NCBI RefSeq assembly: GCF_009729035.1
Contig: NZ_CP045483.1
Span: 1,200,001-1,264,000, forward strand
Length of the DNA: 64,000 nt
Direction of reading: 5' to 3'
Source: Stygiolobus azoricus
Lineage (GTDB): Archaea > Thermoproteota > Thermoprotei_A > Sulfolobales > Sulfolobaceae
Shown here: piece by piece, positions 43,572 through 53,255 of the stretch
Position numbering within the stretch: position 1 is the stretch's first letter
Layout: every line of letters begins with the position of its first letter
The notes under the pieces: generated by a model
Seen by the model: only the letters and a program-made list of their open reading frames with translations
What the model was told of the DNA's origin: nothing
Database searches by the model: none
Position numbers and translations under genes: made by a program

Positions 43572-44981
43572 CTAAATTATTACCTTTAATATCGAAATTA
43601 CAAATTTCAACCTAGAGGGTAAAAACGATTGTATTAATTTCACATCATCAACAGTGAGTATTTTGAAGAACTTGAAAAGCAAGATAACGAATAATAGTAA
43701 AAGAAGGTCTAAATAAGGAGGGTCAATGAAAACCTCATATACTCCTATTAAAGGCATCATAGCTAACAATATACTTTCCTTTCTACCTAAAAGGAAGGTG
43801 GAAGCCCTTAAGGCATAAACTAATATAAAGGAAGAAGAAATTATAGAAACAATAACCTGAGAAATTGCACCACCAATTATTCCTATTCTAGGAATTAGAA
43901 GGTAAGAAGTTAATAAAACTAGACTGGCATTAAGCAAGGAAAGGACTAGAAAAGGTCTTAATGACTTCTTAGCTGCTATAATGAAATTTGTTAAGGAGAT
44001 TACAGGGAAAGAAAGAGTTGTAGCTAAAAGGAGAAGGATTAAAACCCTAATACCAGCTTCATAATCTGGGAAAAATCTGTCTACTACTAAGATGGCAATA
44101 GGTATAGAAATAATGACAGATAGGAAGGAAATTAAAGATAATACGCGAAAAGAGATTGAAGACATCTTCTTTTCGTCACTTCCTAATGCCTTATAAAATG
44201 ATGCCGTAGGTAATAGAACCCCTCCTAATGCACCTAAAACCATTGAAGGAACGCCAGCTACTAAGGCAGAAAATTGATACAAACCTAGATAGTAAGAGCC
44301 TAATAGATAAGCAGTAGTTATTCTATCACCTTGGGAAGAAAGAAAAGATGTTATAGAAGATAAGTAAAGAGGTAAGCCTTCCTTGAAATGTTTTAAAAGA
44401 AAGGCAAAGTCAAAAGAGGGTAAAAGGGTTCCAACTTTCCTGCTGAGAAAGGCATAATTCATAGAAACTGAAATGATTCCCCCTAAAATCCATATTTCAA
44501 GAAAGAGGTATATATTACGTGAGAGAACTGCGATTATTGATACTCCCCATCTTATAATGAGGAAAAGATTTCCAGTTATTGCAGACTCAGTGAACATGTC
44601 CATTCCTACCATTATTGCTATCATTACGGTGTTAAGTAAGTAAAGGAAGAGATAAGGAATTGCTAACTTAACGTAATTTGGAAAAAGAAGAAGAATAAGA
44701 AAAACTGGCAAAACTAGGAAAGGAAAAGAAAGGAACTTCTCTACTATCTTCTTATCTATCTCTTTCCTTGCGTAAAGGTAAGAGATCTCTCTGGTTATAA
44801 TTTGAGTGGGGACAATGCAAAAGAAGGCAGAAGTTACTACTTCGAGGAGTTGAATTATTGCAACTTTTCCGAAAAATGCTGGGTTAGTGATCTTAGCTGT
44901 AATGATAAAGAAGATTAACGCAACTATGAGATTGGTGGTAGTGACACTAAGGGTCTTCAACGCGTTCTTTATGGGATTCAT
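43572..44981 (-). CDS. Wzx-type polysaccharide flippase (MATE/MOP superfamily)
   Basis: This 469-residue protein has about 14 hydrophobic helices. Early LIVALIFFIITAKITNPAFFGKVAIIQLLE and later RITTAYLLGSYYLGLYQFSALVAGVPSMVLGAL match the repeated pattern of oligosaccharide flippases of the PST/Wzx group, which carry lipid-linked sugars across the membrane. The last 40 residues are polar. A 57-residue fragment of a close paralog lies 230 bp further on the same strand (45214-45393). It probably exports the glycan built by the nearby glycosyltransferases. Confidence 0.85.
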   Translation of the reverse strand: MNPIKNALKTLSVTTTNLIVALIFFIITAKITNPAFFGKVAIIQLLEVVTSAFFCIVPTQIITREISYLYARKEIDKKIVEKFLSFPFLVLPVFLILLLFPNYVKLAIPYLFLYLLNTVMIAIMVGMDMFTESAITGNLFLIIRWGVSIIAVLSRNIYLFLEIWILGGIISVSMNYAFLSRKVGTLLPSFDFAFLLKHFKEGLPLYLSSITSFLSSQGDRITTAYLLGSYYLGLYQFSALVAGVPSMVLGALGGVLLPTASFYKALGSDEKKMSSISFRVLSLISFLSVIISIPIAILVVDRFFPDYEAGIRVLILLLLATTLSFPVISLTNFIIAAKKSLRPFLVLSLLNASLVLLTSYLLIPRIGIIGGAISQVIVSIISSSFILVYALRASTFLLGRKESILLAMMPLIGVYEVFIDPPYLDLLLLLFVILLFKFFKILTVDDVKLIQSFLPSRLKFVISILKVII

Positions 44982-45213
44982 TCAGTTTAGTTCTTTGAAG
45001 AAAAAAATTAAAGCTTTATGATACTGCCACATCACAGAGTAAAAAAGAGTGATGTTTGTATCCTTAAGTGAGGTTTCTCGTTAACACATCATTTCTTTGA
45101 TTTGAACATAGCAAGAGAGGGGAACTAAGAGAGAGGATGAAAATGAAGTATAGACTATCCTACTCGTAATATTAAAAGGAAGCGTAAGAGTATGAGACTT
45201 CTCTTATAACTAA

Positions 45214-45393
45214 TTAGTAGGGAAGGATAGAGAGGAACGTCCCCATAATAGTCTCCGTTAGCTGGATTATTGCTATTTTTCCTACAAAATGTGGAGTGGT
45301 TAAGTGCCCAGCTATAAGAAAGAATACTAATGCGAGAACTGAGTTAAATAGCGTAGTAGAAAAGAATTTTAATGCCCCACTTAATGGATTCCA
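45214..45393 (-). pseudogene. N-terminal fragment of a second flippase gene
   Basis: The minus strand reads NPLSGALKFFSTTLFNSVLA then LVFFLIAGHLTTPHFVGKIA and IIQLTETIMGTFLSILPY, ending in a stop at 45214-45216. It aligns over its whole length with residues 2-58 of the flippase at 43572-44981. The ATG at 45394 is one base out of frame. The rest of the paralog is gone. Confidence 0.7.
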
Positions 45394-45501
45394 TAATGTA
45401 AATATAGTGAGAATTTTTAAAAGTTTATGTTTAGAAAGTCTCGCGGAAATATTTATTCCAAAAAAATTAATTGCATTTTCACTAATACAACATCATTTGA
45501 G

Positions 45502-46417
45502 TTAAATTAGCCCATTATTATTCTTATATGCTTTCATAAGACCTGTAGATTTATTATCATATTCTACGGTAAACCCGACTCTTTTTAAAATATCCGGGAG
45601 GTCTTGAATTTGATTGTGATACTCTAAGATTATATTATCTATACGATTTAATATATCTTCTGGGAGATTCCTTAATACGTTATATTCACATCCTTCACAG
45701 TCCATCTTAAGTAAGAATATCTTGTTAATATTGTACTTTTGGATTATAGATGGCAAAGTTATTGTGGGAACTTTAATTTTCTGCTCAAATTTAATTCCTA
45801 GTTTTTCAACGTAAGGGGAAGGGTTAAAAGTATTCGCATTGGGATTTTCTGAGGATATTACAAAGTCAGTATATCCATCGTAGTCAGATAATGCATAGGG
45901 TAGCAATATTATCTTATGGTCAAGGTTATTAATCTTGATATTATATTCTCCGAGTTCATAAGATTCAGGGAAGGGTTCTAGTGCAATAACTTTTTCAGCC
46001 CCATTAATAGCAAAGAAAATAGAAGAGTCTGCATTAGAAGCTCCTACATCAATTATAACTCCTTTGAAAGCATTGCCATAAATCTTATCCTCATATATTT
46101 CAGTTATGTGTAAAATATCGGCTCCCTTTATAGTTCTGATCTTGAGGCAAAACTTCTTTACATAAAACTATACTATCGCTATCACATACTTCTTTAACTT
46201 TCCAGCCCTTCTGTAATAAACTTAAGAGTCCATACAGATCATATATATTCTTTATAAAAAACTTATGACCACTTTTTAACTCAACTTCTAAGGGGGTTAG
46301 CTCTTTACCACTTATTATATTGTATACAATAGTGGGACTGTTTTTGACAAACTTCATTAACGTGCGCAAAAAGCTTATGGAGTTTCTGAACTTCCTTATA
46401 ACTCCCCTTGTCTTCAT
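45502..46417 (-). pseudogene. FkbM-type methyltransferase, split by a frameshift
   Basis: Two frames make one FkbM SAM-dependent O-methyltransferase of about 305 residues. The first (from ATG 46417, after GGGAGGG) has MKTRGVIRKFRNSISFLRTL and ends at 46100. The second continues from about 46160: KGADILHITEIYEDKIYG, the SAM motif IDVGASNADSSIFFAINGAE, ALEPFPESYELGEYNIKINN, and MDCEGCEYNVL, ending at 45502. The switch is near CTCAAGATCAGAAC (about 46144-46157). Nothing else is missing, so it may be recent or a sequencing indel. The start overlaps the stop of the GT2 remnant upstream. Confidence 0.75.
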
Positions 46418-47009
46418 TTCTCATCCCTCCCCAAAGATGCTCCTATTAAATGCTTAATTTTAAAATGTATCAGTTTGTAGGATCCTTTGCTTAATATGTC
46501 TAAAAATACTTCTACGTCTTCTACTCCGTTAATATAGGTCTCATCAAATAGGACTCCACCTTTACTCATAATATAATGTGGACTTACTATTAAGAATTGT
46601 CCAAAAAAAAAGCCATGTTTCTCACAACCACAATTGGATTACATAATATATTAAAGAATTTTGAATATTTATAAACAAAGAATTTTATGCCAAATTTCTT
46701 TAGAATGTTAAATTCTTCTTTATTATTTTGTGAAAATTAATATATCTGATAAGAAGGAGAATTTACATAGATTGAATATTCCTGATCCACCTGCACCAAC
46801 AAATGCACCGATCTTTTTGTTATCAATCTCCATGAGATATGAATACAGTTTCTTAATATCATCTTCAATGATTACGTCATTATAAGATACAATTATCCAT
46901 ACTGGGGTTATATTTTAAGGCTATTGAAACTCCTCTATTCACACTTCTAGCGTAATTGAAGTACTTGCCTTTGCTCTCCACTAGTATTGTATGAAAAATC
47001 TTTGAAGGA
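46414..47009 (-). pseudogene. GT2-type glycosyltransferase remnant with several frameshifts
   Basis: On the minus strand, pieces in different frames line up with a rhamnosyltransferase-like GT2 protein: TILVESKGKYFNYARSVNRG, WIIVSYNDVIIEDDIKKLYS, KIGAFVGAGGSGIFNLCKFS, and the tail HYIMSKGGVLFDETYINGVE, HFKIKHLIGASLGRDEK, ending TGA at 46414. The start is lost where the GT4 fragment on the other strand begins (about 47010). Confidence 0.7.
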
Positions 47010-47308
47010 AAATATTATGTAAAGCAAAGGTTATTTTTCATGCTAAGGTTGAAGAACCCTTTGGAATTGCAATAGTCGAAGGAATGAGTGCCGGTGCAGT
47101 TCCTGTGGTTCATAAGAGTGGAGGTAGCTGGACTGATATAATAGAAGAAGGCAAATATGGGTATGGATACCTTACAGAGGAAGAAGCAGTAGAATTTTTG
47201 TATCAAGCTCTAAATAACGAGAGCTTAAGGAAAGAAGTAAAAGAAAGAGCTAAATTATTTAGTAGTAACAATTTTGAGGAAAAATTTCTTAAAATAACAA
47301 ATCTCTGA
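47010..47308 (+). pseudogene. 3' fragment of a GT4-type glycosyltransferase
   Basis: From about 47010 the plus strand reads KAKVIFHAKVEEPFGIAIVE, then GMSAGAVPVVHKSGGSWTDI, and stops at 47308. E-P-F-G-I-A-I-V-E is the donor-binding E-x7-E motif of GT4 enzymes. The N-terminal two-thirds is absent, cut at the junction with the GT2 remnant. An ATG at 47084 could start only a non-functional 75-residue tail. Confidence 0.75.
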
Positions 47309-47336
47309 ATTTAAACTACATTTCGCACTTTCAGTT

Positions 47337-48401
47337 TTAAACTAAGAGTAAAAGACTCTTACAAACAGAGTTAATAGAATGTTTTTCCACTATGTACTTC
47401 CTTAAATTATAATATTGTTTATTCAGTACTAAACTATTCATCAAACGAACATACTCATCTATGTCTTCAGCATGACTTATCAAATATATTCCGTCAAGTT
47501 TCTCTACATTATTAAGACCTTCTATCCCTTTCATAGTAGTTATTACTGGTCTGCCATAAGCCATGCACTCCAAAACCTTAGTTTTTACCCCAGTTCCCGT
47601 AGTCAAGGGGATAAAACACACATCAGCTTCTCTATAATACTCATGTAACGAGGGCACTTTTCCTAAGAACTTCACGTTAGGGGGATAATCTTTAAACAGT
47701 TCCCTTCCATCTCCCACTATTATGAACTCTATATCCTTCACTCTCTCAGCGACTTTCAAAATAATTTTAACAGCCTCATAATTTTGGACGGAGTGTAAAT
47801 TACCTACAAAAATGACTTTTCTAACCCTCTCGTGAGGTACTTCATAAAAGGGGATATTCTCTACATCAACTGCGTGCCTCACTACTACTACCTTTTGCTT
47901 ATTCCTTGTGTATTTCCTAAAAATCTGGGCGTCGTCTTCAGAGACAGTTATTACAACGTCTGAAAGCTTGGTGGAAATTGAGTCCAAAACTCCTCCTATC
48001 ACTCTGCGGAAGATGAAATTCTTTATACCCTTTAATCCCTTGGAAACTTCTACTATAGAGCCGTGTGTATCGTAAATTACGATCTTCCTCAACAGCTTTG
48101 CTGTTATTATAAAAGGAAGGAAAATAGAGCCCTCAACAACTACTTTATCGTGAGATTTAATCAGCTTAATTGAGGAAATTGATTTAGATATTATTTTTAC
48201 CGCGTAAGAGAGATAATTTTTGCCGATCTCAACGTTTATAATCTTCTTATTACTGTTGTCACTGCTAATTTTAGAATTGACGAATTGTATTACAGTAACA
48301 TCATGTTCTTTAGATAAGCACTTATAAATTGTCGAAACTCTTATTAAATACCCGTTTGTAGGGTCATTGATATCGCCGAACGTTACTAGGAGTACTTTCA
48401 T
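47337..48401 (-). CDS. GT4-type glycosyltransferase
   Basis: This GT-B enzyme of about 354 residues begins MKVLLVTFGDINDPTNGYLI (start at 48401; the frame is open to 48437 without support). It has SISTKLSDVVITVSEDDAQI (middle linker), VRKVIFVGNLHSVQNYEAV and the late motif CFIPLTTGTGVKTKVLECMAYGRPVITT, the G-x-G-x-K-x-K-x-x-E form of the donor site seen in one GT4 subgroup. It probably transfers a sugar in the surface glycan pathway. It is divergent from the membrane protein gene at 48454. Confidence 0.85.
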   Translation of the reverse strand: MKVLLVTFGDINDPTNGYLIRVSTIYKCLSKEHDVTVIQFVNSKISSDNSNKKIINVEIGKNYLSYAVKIISKSISSIKLIKSHDKVVVEGSIFLPFIITAKLLRKIVIYDTHGSIVEVSKGLKGIKNFIFRRVIGGVLDSISTKLSDVVITVSEDDAQIFRKYTRNKQKVVVVRHAVDVENIPFYEVPHERVRKVIFVGNLHSVQNYEAVKIILKVAERVKDIEFIIVGDGRELFKDYPPNVKFLGKVPSLHEYYREADVCFIPLTTGTGVKTKVLECMAYGRPVITTMKGIEGLNNVEKLDGIYLISHAEDIDEYVRLMNSLVLNKQYYNLRKYIVEKHSINSVCKSLLLLV

Positions 48402-48453
48402 TAATGTAGATGTGATAAAGTTTATTAATAAATTCATTCACGTATGATTAAAC

Positions 48454-49446
48454 GTGTCTATTAGAAGATTTAATAAGGAGTACCTTCTGTACTTAATCCC
48501 TTTAATAACTTCTGTCATAGAGTGGTATATTCTAAATCATAATAACATCCCTCCAGCTTATCCTACAATTCCAACTTCGGTGGAAAGACAGTTAGCATTT
48601 AGCATAATGAGCGGGGGCGCTTTTACGGGTATAGTTTATTTACTCATTGCTTTTCCGTTAGATGTTCTTAACCTTTATTTAGGTGTCCCGCTTACCTTAA
48701 CTTCTACTTTGTGGAGCTTCTTCACTTTTGAAATACTCTTTTTAGGAGTTTTCTTTTCTTCAAAATATTTCATCAAAAAGTACTTTAACGGTTCCGGTTT
48801 CCTCCTCTACTTTGGCCCTACCCTAGCCTCTATCCCGGTACCAATAACATGGTATACTATTTCTGGAGTAATATACTTCTTTCCCGGGGTTTATGCATTA
48901 ACCTTAGCTTTGTTAGATTACTCCTTAGATATTAACGCGAAATTAACGTTTAAAGAATCTTTATTACGCTCTATGATTGCTGCAATTGGGGTCACACTGG
49001 ACTTTACAGACCCCAGGGGGATAATTTTTGGCATACTTACCTTCTTCATCTTTTCTGTCTATTTTCTATTATTAAAAAGAGGAAGGAGACTCCTTTATTT
49101 GAGAGAGTGGGCAAAAGTCTTCCTTCTTGGTATAATTTTCTTTATCCTATTAAACTCCAGCACGATCGCTTTTACGGAGTTCATAAAGCCTTACATACCG
49201 CTAGTTGCGAGTTCTACTATTTATAACCAGTTGGGTATAGCCTTACAACAGGTACAACCGTTTTATACATTATCTAGAGTTATGTATTGGTTAGGTGCTA
49301 ATTATTACATTTCCCACTTTCATGCGAATTTAATTCTAGGAGTGATAAGTACAACAGTCGGTCTTGCGGCTTTGCTAATTAGAAAACCAATAACATATTT
49401 CCTCTGGGCTCTGATTTTTGCAGTAGTTACTTATAATTATTATTGA
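48454..49446 (+). CDS. Polytopic membrane protein, truncated paralog of the 827-residue protein
   Basis: This 330-residue protein has about nine hydrophobic helices and starts with GTG at 48454. The stretch SMIAAIGVTLDFTDPRGIIFGILTFFIFSVYFLL is parallel to SGIALGFSAMMDPRFYIWFIYIAIIFLLYTIF in the protein at 54089, with a conserved D-P-R. Spacing of helices agrees, so it looks like the N-terminal half of the same family, missing the C-terminal extracellular part. These proteins may be GT-C-type glycosyltransferases or transporters of the glycan system, by context. The end overlaps an opposing ORF by 72 bp. Confidence 0.55.
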   Translation: MSIRRFNKEYLLYLIPLITSVIEWYILNHNNIPPAYPTIPTSVERQLAFSIMSGGAFTGIVYLLIAFPLDVLNLYLGVPLTLTSTLWSFFTFEILFLGVFFSSKYFIKKYFNGSGFLLYFGPTLASIPVPITWYTISGVIYFFPGVYALTLALLDYSLDINAKLTFKESLLRSMIAAIGVTLDFTDPRGIIFGILTFFIFSVYFLLLKRGRRLLYLREWAKVFLLGIIFFILLNSSTIAFTEFIKPYIPLVASSTIYNQLGIALQQVQPFYTLSRVMYWLGANYYISHFHANLILGVISTTVGLAALLIRKPITYFLWALIFAVVTYNYY

Positions 49447-49692
49447 GTTCAATAAGCTTAATGTTAGTTTATCTTTAATATCCGGAGTAGGTATCACAAA
49501 AACAATATCTGAGTTTCCCTCAATTTCACTGATGTTTATATTAGCGGATGGTCTGGATCTGGACCATTTGATTAACTCTTCGACGTCATCAAAGCAGTAG
49601 TAAAATCGTATTATATCATTAATATTATCACTAGTATAAAGGTCGTCTACGTCTTCTTTTTTACAGTCTTCTCGCATAAAGTCATTTAGCAT
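49375..49692 (-). CDS. Uncharacterised small ORF in the glycan locus
   Basis: A 105-residue minus-strand frame with coding-like composition (DVEELIKWSRSRPSANINIS, DIVFVIPTPDIKDKLTLSLL). It resembles the N-terminal strand of a glycosyltransferase, but I cannot assign a family. It overlaps the end of the previous gene by 72 bp. It may be a fragment. Confidence 0.35.
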   Translation of the reverse strand: MLNDFMREDCKKEDVDDLYTSDNINDIIRFYYCFDDVEELIKWSRSRPSANINISEIEGNSDIVFVIPTPDIKDKLTLSLLNSIIIISNYCKNQSPEEICYWFSN

Positions 49693-49813
49693 CTGGATAA
49701 TATAAAATTCTTTTTTATGGGAGCGTATAGTATTTTTCGTACTTTCCTAATTCTAAACTATCACTAAAAGTGAGAGTGTTGCCATTAACCTATTTACATA
49801 GCGAGTATTACTT

Positions 49814-50240
49814 ATGCGTAGGCCTATAAAAGAGAAAGATATTTCTTGTCCATCTTGTGGTTCTCGTCACGCTGTTAAGTTTTCTGGTAGTAAGAAGTAT
49901 TTGTGTAGGAATTGAATAAGTACTTTTTAGCTTATGTTAGTTATTATTCTAGGCTCGTTTATTTACTTTTTTCTTATAGTAGCTGGTTGAATTCGTTTTC
50001 TTGTTTTACGTGAATTCCCCATGGAAGGGCTCAATAAGTAAGGGTATTTCTGAAAGGGGCAATAGGTACTTGAGGAGTTTGTATTATTTTTACCGGAGAT
50101 GAATTATCTAAGAATCCTACTTTGCTGAAGTTTTATGAAACTCACAAGGATGGTTTCATGGTAAGAAGTTATTCATTGCTTTGGTTAGGAAGTTAGCACG
50201 GGTTGTTTGAAGTGTTTGGTTAGGTCTTATGAGCCTAAAC
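49814..50240 (+). mobile_element. Decayed insertion-sequence remnant (zinc-ribbon piece and IS110-like C-terminus)
   Basis: At 49814-49915 a short frame encodes MRRPIKEKDISCPSCGSRHA ending in a CRN zinc-ribbon half, as at the start of some transposases. At 50028-50210, frames read GSISKGISERGNRYLRSLYY, NPTLLKFYETHKDGFHGKKL and FIALVRKLARVV, like the C-terminal part of IS110-family transposases (G-x-x-S-K-R-G-N-x-x-L-R). Frameshifts and stops are many. The two pieces may come from different elements. Confidence 0.5.
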
Positions 50241-50287
50241 AGATAAGCCCCGAATCGCCGCGCGAGTTAAAGAGTCACTTACAATCT

Positions 50288-50345
50288 TAGCTAATGCTGT
50301 GCTTGAAGTTTGGCCGAAAGATTTAATACTGAACACAACGGTTCT
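50288..50345 (+). repeat. Diverged upstream duplication shared with 52997-53054
   Basis: ATCTTAGCTAATGCTGTGCT and the following 35 bp match 52997-53050 with several substitutions. It encodes coding-like LANAVLEVWPKDLIL here, possibly transposase-derived. It precedes both copies of the GT2 module described at 50392 and 53128. Confidence 0.6.
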
Positions 50346-50391
50346 TAAGTTTCTAATAACTGGAGAATGCACAATAAAGTTTTTTATCAAC

Positions 50392-50519
50392 TTATTCTAG
50401 TCATATTTCATGACTAGTATTTGTGTTTATGGTACTGTTTTTAATAATGTTAATACTGTTGAGGAGAGTATAAAATCAGTTTGGAGTCCTGACTATGATA
50501 TCGTTATCGTTGATAATTA
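50392..50519 (+). repeat. 128-bp perfect repeat, copy 1 (copy 2 at 53128-53255)
   Basis: The segment runs from 18 bp before the ATG at 50410 to codon 36 and is identical, base for base, to 53128-53255. Flanking sequence on both sides diverges. The repeat therefore contains the 5' untranslated bases and the first nucleotide-binding strand of two GT2 genes. Confidence 0.9.
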
Positions 50520-51402
50520 CTCTACTGATGGGACATGGGAAAAGTTACAAGAGTTAAAAAAGGAGTATAATTTAACTTTACTGAGGTTGAAGTCTACTAG
50601 AGGAGGAGGTAGGCAATATGCGTTATATAATTGTCCAGAAGGTTCAATAACAGCATATTTTGACCTGGATAATTATTATAATGAAAATTTCCACAAGCTA
50701 TTAGATTTTACGAAATCTACTAACAAGGTAATTCATGGAAATTGGTTTATGGGTGGTAATAGAGAACATATCTTAAGAAAGGGAGGATGGAGAACTGATT
50801 TAAATTTTGGCGAAGACGTAGAATTTGTTGCTAGGATAGGATTTGATTACTATGTTCCAGTAATAATACATTATGATCTTTATCCTAAGTATTGTAGAAA
50901 TAAACAAAGAGAAGCTCGGTATGCAAAAAACATTAGACTATACTGGAGAAGATTTAGAAATTATATAGACGATCTCACTGGAAAAGCTTATAATTTTAAA
51001 GAAACTATTATAAGGTGGAGTGTATATCATAGAACTTTTACTATTCCCATAGGTATGTTAGGATTTCTATTATCAAAAACCAAGAAAAGTAAAAGATTTT
51101 GTAATAAATACGCAAATCCCGTTTATATCGAAATATTAGCATTAGAAAAAATGATAGATAATAAGGAATTGGGCATACAGGATAAGTACTTTGCACATTT
51201 AATTCCAGAAGAGCTCTATTCTTTATATCCTTTCTTAAGAAAAATTGTAGTAAATAAATTGAAGGAGAAAATAGGTTACTTTGAGGCATTCCAGTGTCCA
51301 CTTCTTACTGTGTTTGTAAAAAATGAGGATGGTCTAAATGAAGCGTTAAATGTGTTTAATATAGACAGAAATAAATGTTTTAAAGTTTTAATGGATAGTT
51401 AG
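50410..51402 (+). CDS. GT2-type glycosyltransferase, variable copy 1
   Basis: This 330-residue GT-A enzyme starts MTSICVYGTVFNNVNTVEES, has the second strand YDIVIVDNYSTDGTWEKLQE and the D-x-D-like motif ITAYFDLDNYYNENF (about 78-92). The rest is basic and Tyr-rich and probably sets acceptor choice. The first 37 residues equal those of the gene at 53146. After that the two proteins are clearly paralogous but diverged, which suggests gene conversion of the 5' end. It follows an insertion-sequence remnant. Confidence 0.8.
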   Translation: MTSICVYGTVFNNVNTVEESIKSVWSPDYDIVIVDNYSTDGTWEKLQELKKEYNLTLLRLKSTRGGGRQYALYNCPEGSITAYFDLDNYYNENFHKLLDFTKSTNKVIHGNWFMGGNREHILRKGGWRTDLNFGEDVEFVARIGFDYYVPVIIHYDLYPKYCRNKQREARYAKNIRLYWRRFRNYIDDLTGKAYNFKETIIRWSVYHRTFTIPIGMLGFLLSKTKKSKRFCNKYANPVYIEILALEKMIDNKELGIQDKYFAHLIPEELYSLYPFLRKIVVNKLKEKIGYFEAFQCPLLTVFVKNEDGLNEALNVFNIDRNKCFKVLMDS

Positions 51403-51450
51403 GTAAATTAAAATCATTCTATAATATTAGTTATTATTAGTCTTCTATTT

Positions 51451-51656
51451 ATCTAACATTAATAATATTAAATTTATTTAAATAATTAAGTAAGTTCTTT
51501 ATTAAATTTTCCCAATTTGTAATTTCAAATTTATTTTTTACAATTCTTTTACTGTATTTTTCTCTAAGTTCTTCGTCAATTACAAGTTTTTATTGCATCA
51601 CTTAATGCATATCCATCATTTACTAGAACTATGACTTTATCAAGAGTTTCTTGAAA
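51451..51656 (-). pseudogene. 3' fragment of a GT4-type glycosyltransferase
   Basis: The minus strand reads LDKVIVLVNDGYALSDAIK, then after a shift KLVIDEELREKYSKRIVKNK and FEITNWENLIKNLLNYLNKF, matching the typical C-terminal helix of GT4 proteins (L-R-x-K-Y-S, then the W-E motif). No start or donor-binding site remains. On the plus strand an open frame at 51659-51859 (GFLEEGYELAEYLARNGVKT) may be another glycosyltransferase piece. Confidence 0.5.
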
Positions 51657-51930
51657 ACGTGGTAATGCACAGAGGGAACGTCCTAAAGGAAAATCAATAT
51701 TCTGGCTTTCTTGAAGAGGGATATGAGTTAGCTGAGTATTTAGCTAGAAACGGAGTTAAAACGAGAAAGTTTTTTGCCAAGTTCACGAGATGCCTCACTA
51801 TGTGGAGTTTACAAATAGTATCTATCCGATATCTAAAAGATTCTCTAGAGCAGGGATGAATTTACATAAAGCGGTAACGATATAAAAAATATAAGCAGGA
51901 AAATAAAGGAATTCATGAAAGGTAACTATA

Positions 51931-52853
51931 ATGGGAGTCACTAAAAGCGAGATTCTTCTAGCTAAGCTAAATAATTTCTTTCGATGGATTAATCCTAAAA
52001 ATCCTAAAAATATTTTTAGTTTAATTTATGTTAGTTATAGAACTTATGAAAATTACAAGGGCGTTTTACTTAATATAGTTAGAGGAAAATATCCATTTCA
52101 AGCCAGGTTAAGAGACGGAAGAAATGTAGAAATTAGTAACCGTTTTGCAGCTTATATTTACGCCGTGTACTTTAGTAACCTACACATAATAAAGCTTGCG
52201 GACGATGTTCTGGAGTTTATGTTTAATGGTAGGAAAGGAATGTTATTTTTTATGACTGGAAAAAAGGAGATGTTTTGGCACCCTTTGTTTTTCACGAGTA
52301 CGATTTTTTGGATGTAAAGGATAAGACTGTTGTTGATATTGGTGCTAACATTGGAGATACTGCAATTTATTTCGCTTTAAAAGGTGCAAGGCGAGTTATA
52401 GCCTTTGAACCTTTCCCAAAAATCTTTCACATAGCACAAAGAAATGTTAAGGTTAATGGATTGGATGATAAAATAGTTTTAATTAATGCTGGTTGTGGTT
52501 ATGATGGAGAAGTCCGAGTGAGAGAAGATATAGAAAGTAATGCGAGTACCCAACTAGTAGACTTTGGGGAGGGTATTAAGGTACCAGTATTTAGTTTAAA
52601 CACTATAGTTTCAAAATTTAATATTGAAAAAGGTTCTGTACTTAAGGTGGACTGTGAAGGGTGTGAATATGATTTATTTAGAAACGCGAATAAGGAAACG
52701 TTAAATCGGTTTGAGAAAATCCAAATAGAGTACCATTATGGGTATAAGGAGTTAGTAGATATTTTAAAGGAAAATGGATTCAAAGCTAAGATTACAATTC
52801 CAAGATCCTTACAGGGAATAATTTTTGGTTATATTTACGCGTGGAGGCAATGA
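51931..52853 (+). pseudogene. FkbM-type methyltransferase, frameshifted in a T6 run
   Basis: Two frames together give an FkbM methyltransferase of about 307 residues. The first (ATG 51931) encodes MGVTKSEILLAKLNNFFRWI and continues to GRKGMLFF. After the run of six T (52246-52251), the second frame reads YDWKKGDVLAPFVFHEYDFL, then the SAM motif VVDIGANIGDTAIYFALKGA, AFEPFPKIFHIAQRNVKVNG and KVDCEGCEYDLF, stopping at 52851-52853. One more T restores the whole gene. An internal ATG at 52275 would yield only the catalytic domain. The stop overlaps the start of a GT2 fragment. Confidence 0.75.
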
Positions 52854-52938
52854 TATCAGTTACAATTCCGTCCTATAATGAAAGAACCAATGTTACAAGC
52901 TATAGATAGTGTATTGCATGGCCTTAAAAAGAGATAGT
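52850..52938 (+). pseudogene. 5' fragment of a GT2-type glycosyltransferase
   Basis: ATG at 52850 overlaps the fkbM stop (ATGA). The frame reads MISVTIPSYNERTNV and, after one shift, LQAIDSVLHGLKKR, the first strand and helix of a GT2 enzyme, then stops. The remaining gene is gone; the sequence continues into the duplicated region at 52997. Confidence 0.6.
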
Positions 52939-53127
52939 GAGGTAAAGGGTGTAAGAAGTATAGATTACAACGTGAGCTGAAAGGTTAACGTGATAATCTT
53001 AGCTAATACTATGCTTGAAGTTTAGCCGAAGGATTTAATACTGAGCGCATAACTGTTGAGGTTTCCCATGAAATGTTTATCATTTTTAGGATATACTGAA
53101 GTAATGAACAACAAAGCTTTTATCAAT

Positions 53128-53255
53128 TTATTCTAGTCATATTTCATGACTAGTATTTGTGTTTATGGTACTGTTTTTAATAATGTTAATACTGTTGAGG
53201 AGAGTATAAAATCAGTTTGGAGTCCTGACTATGATATCGTTATCGTTGATAATTA
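53128..53255 (+). repeat. 128-bp perfect repeat, copy 2
   Basis: Identical to 50392-50519. It covers 18 bp upstream and the first 36 codons of the GT2 gene at 53146. Confidence 0.9.
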
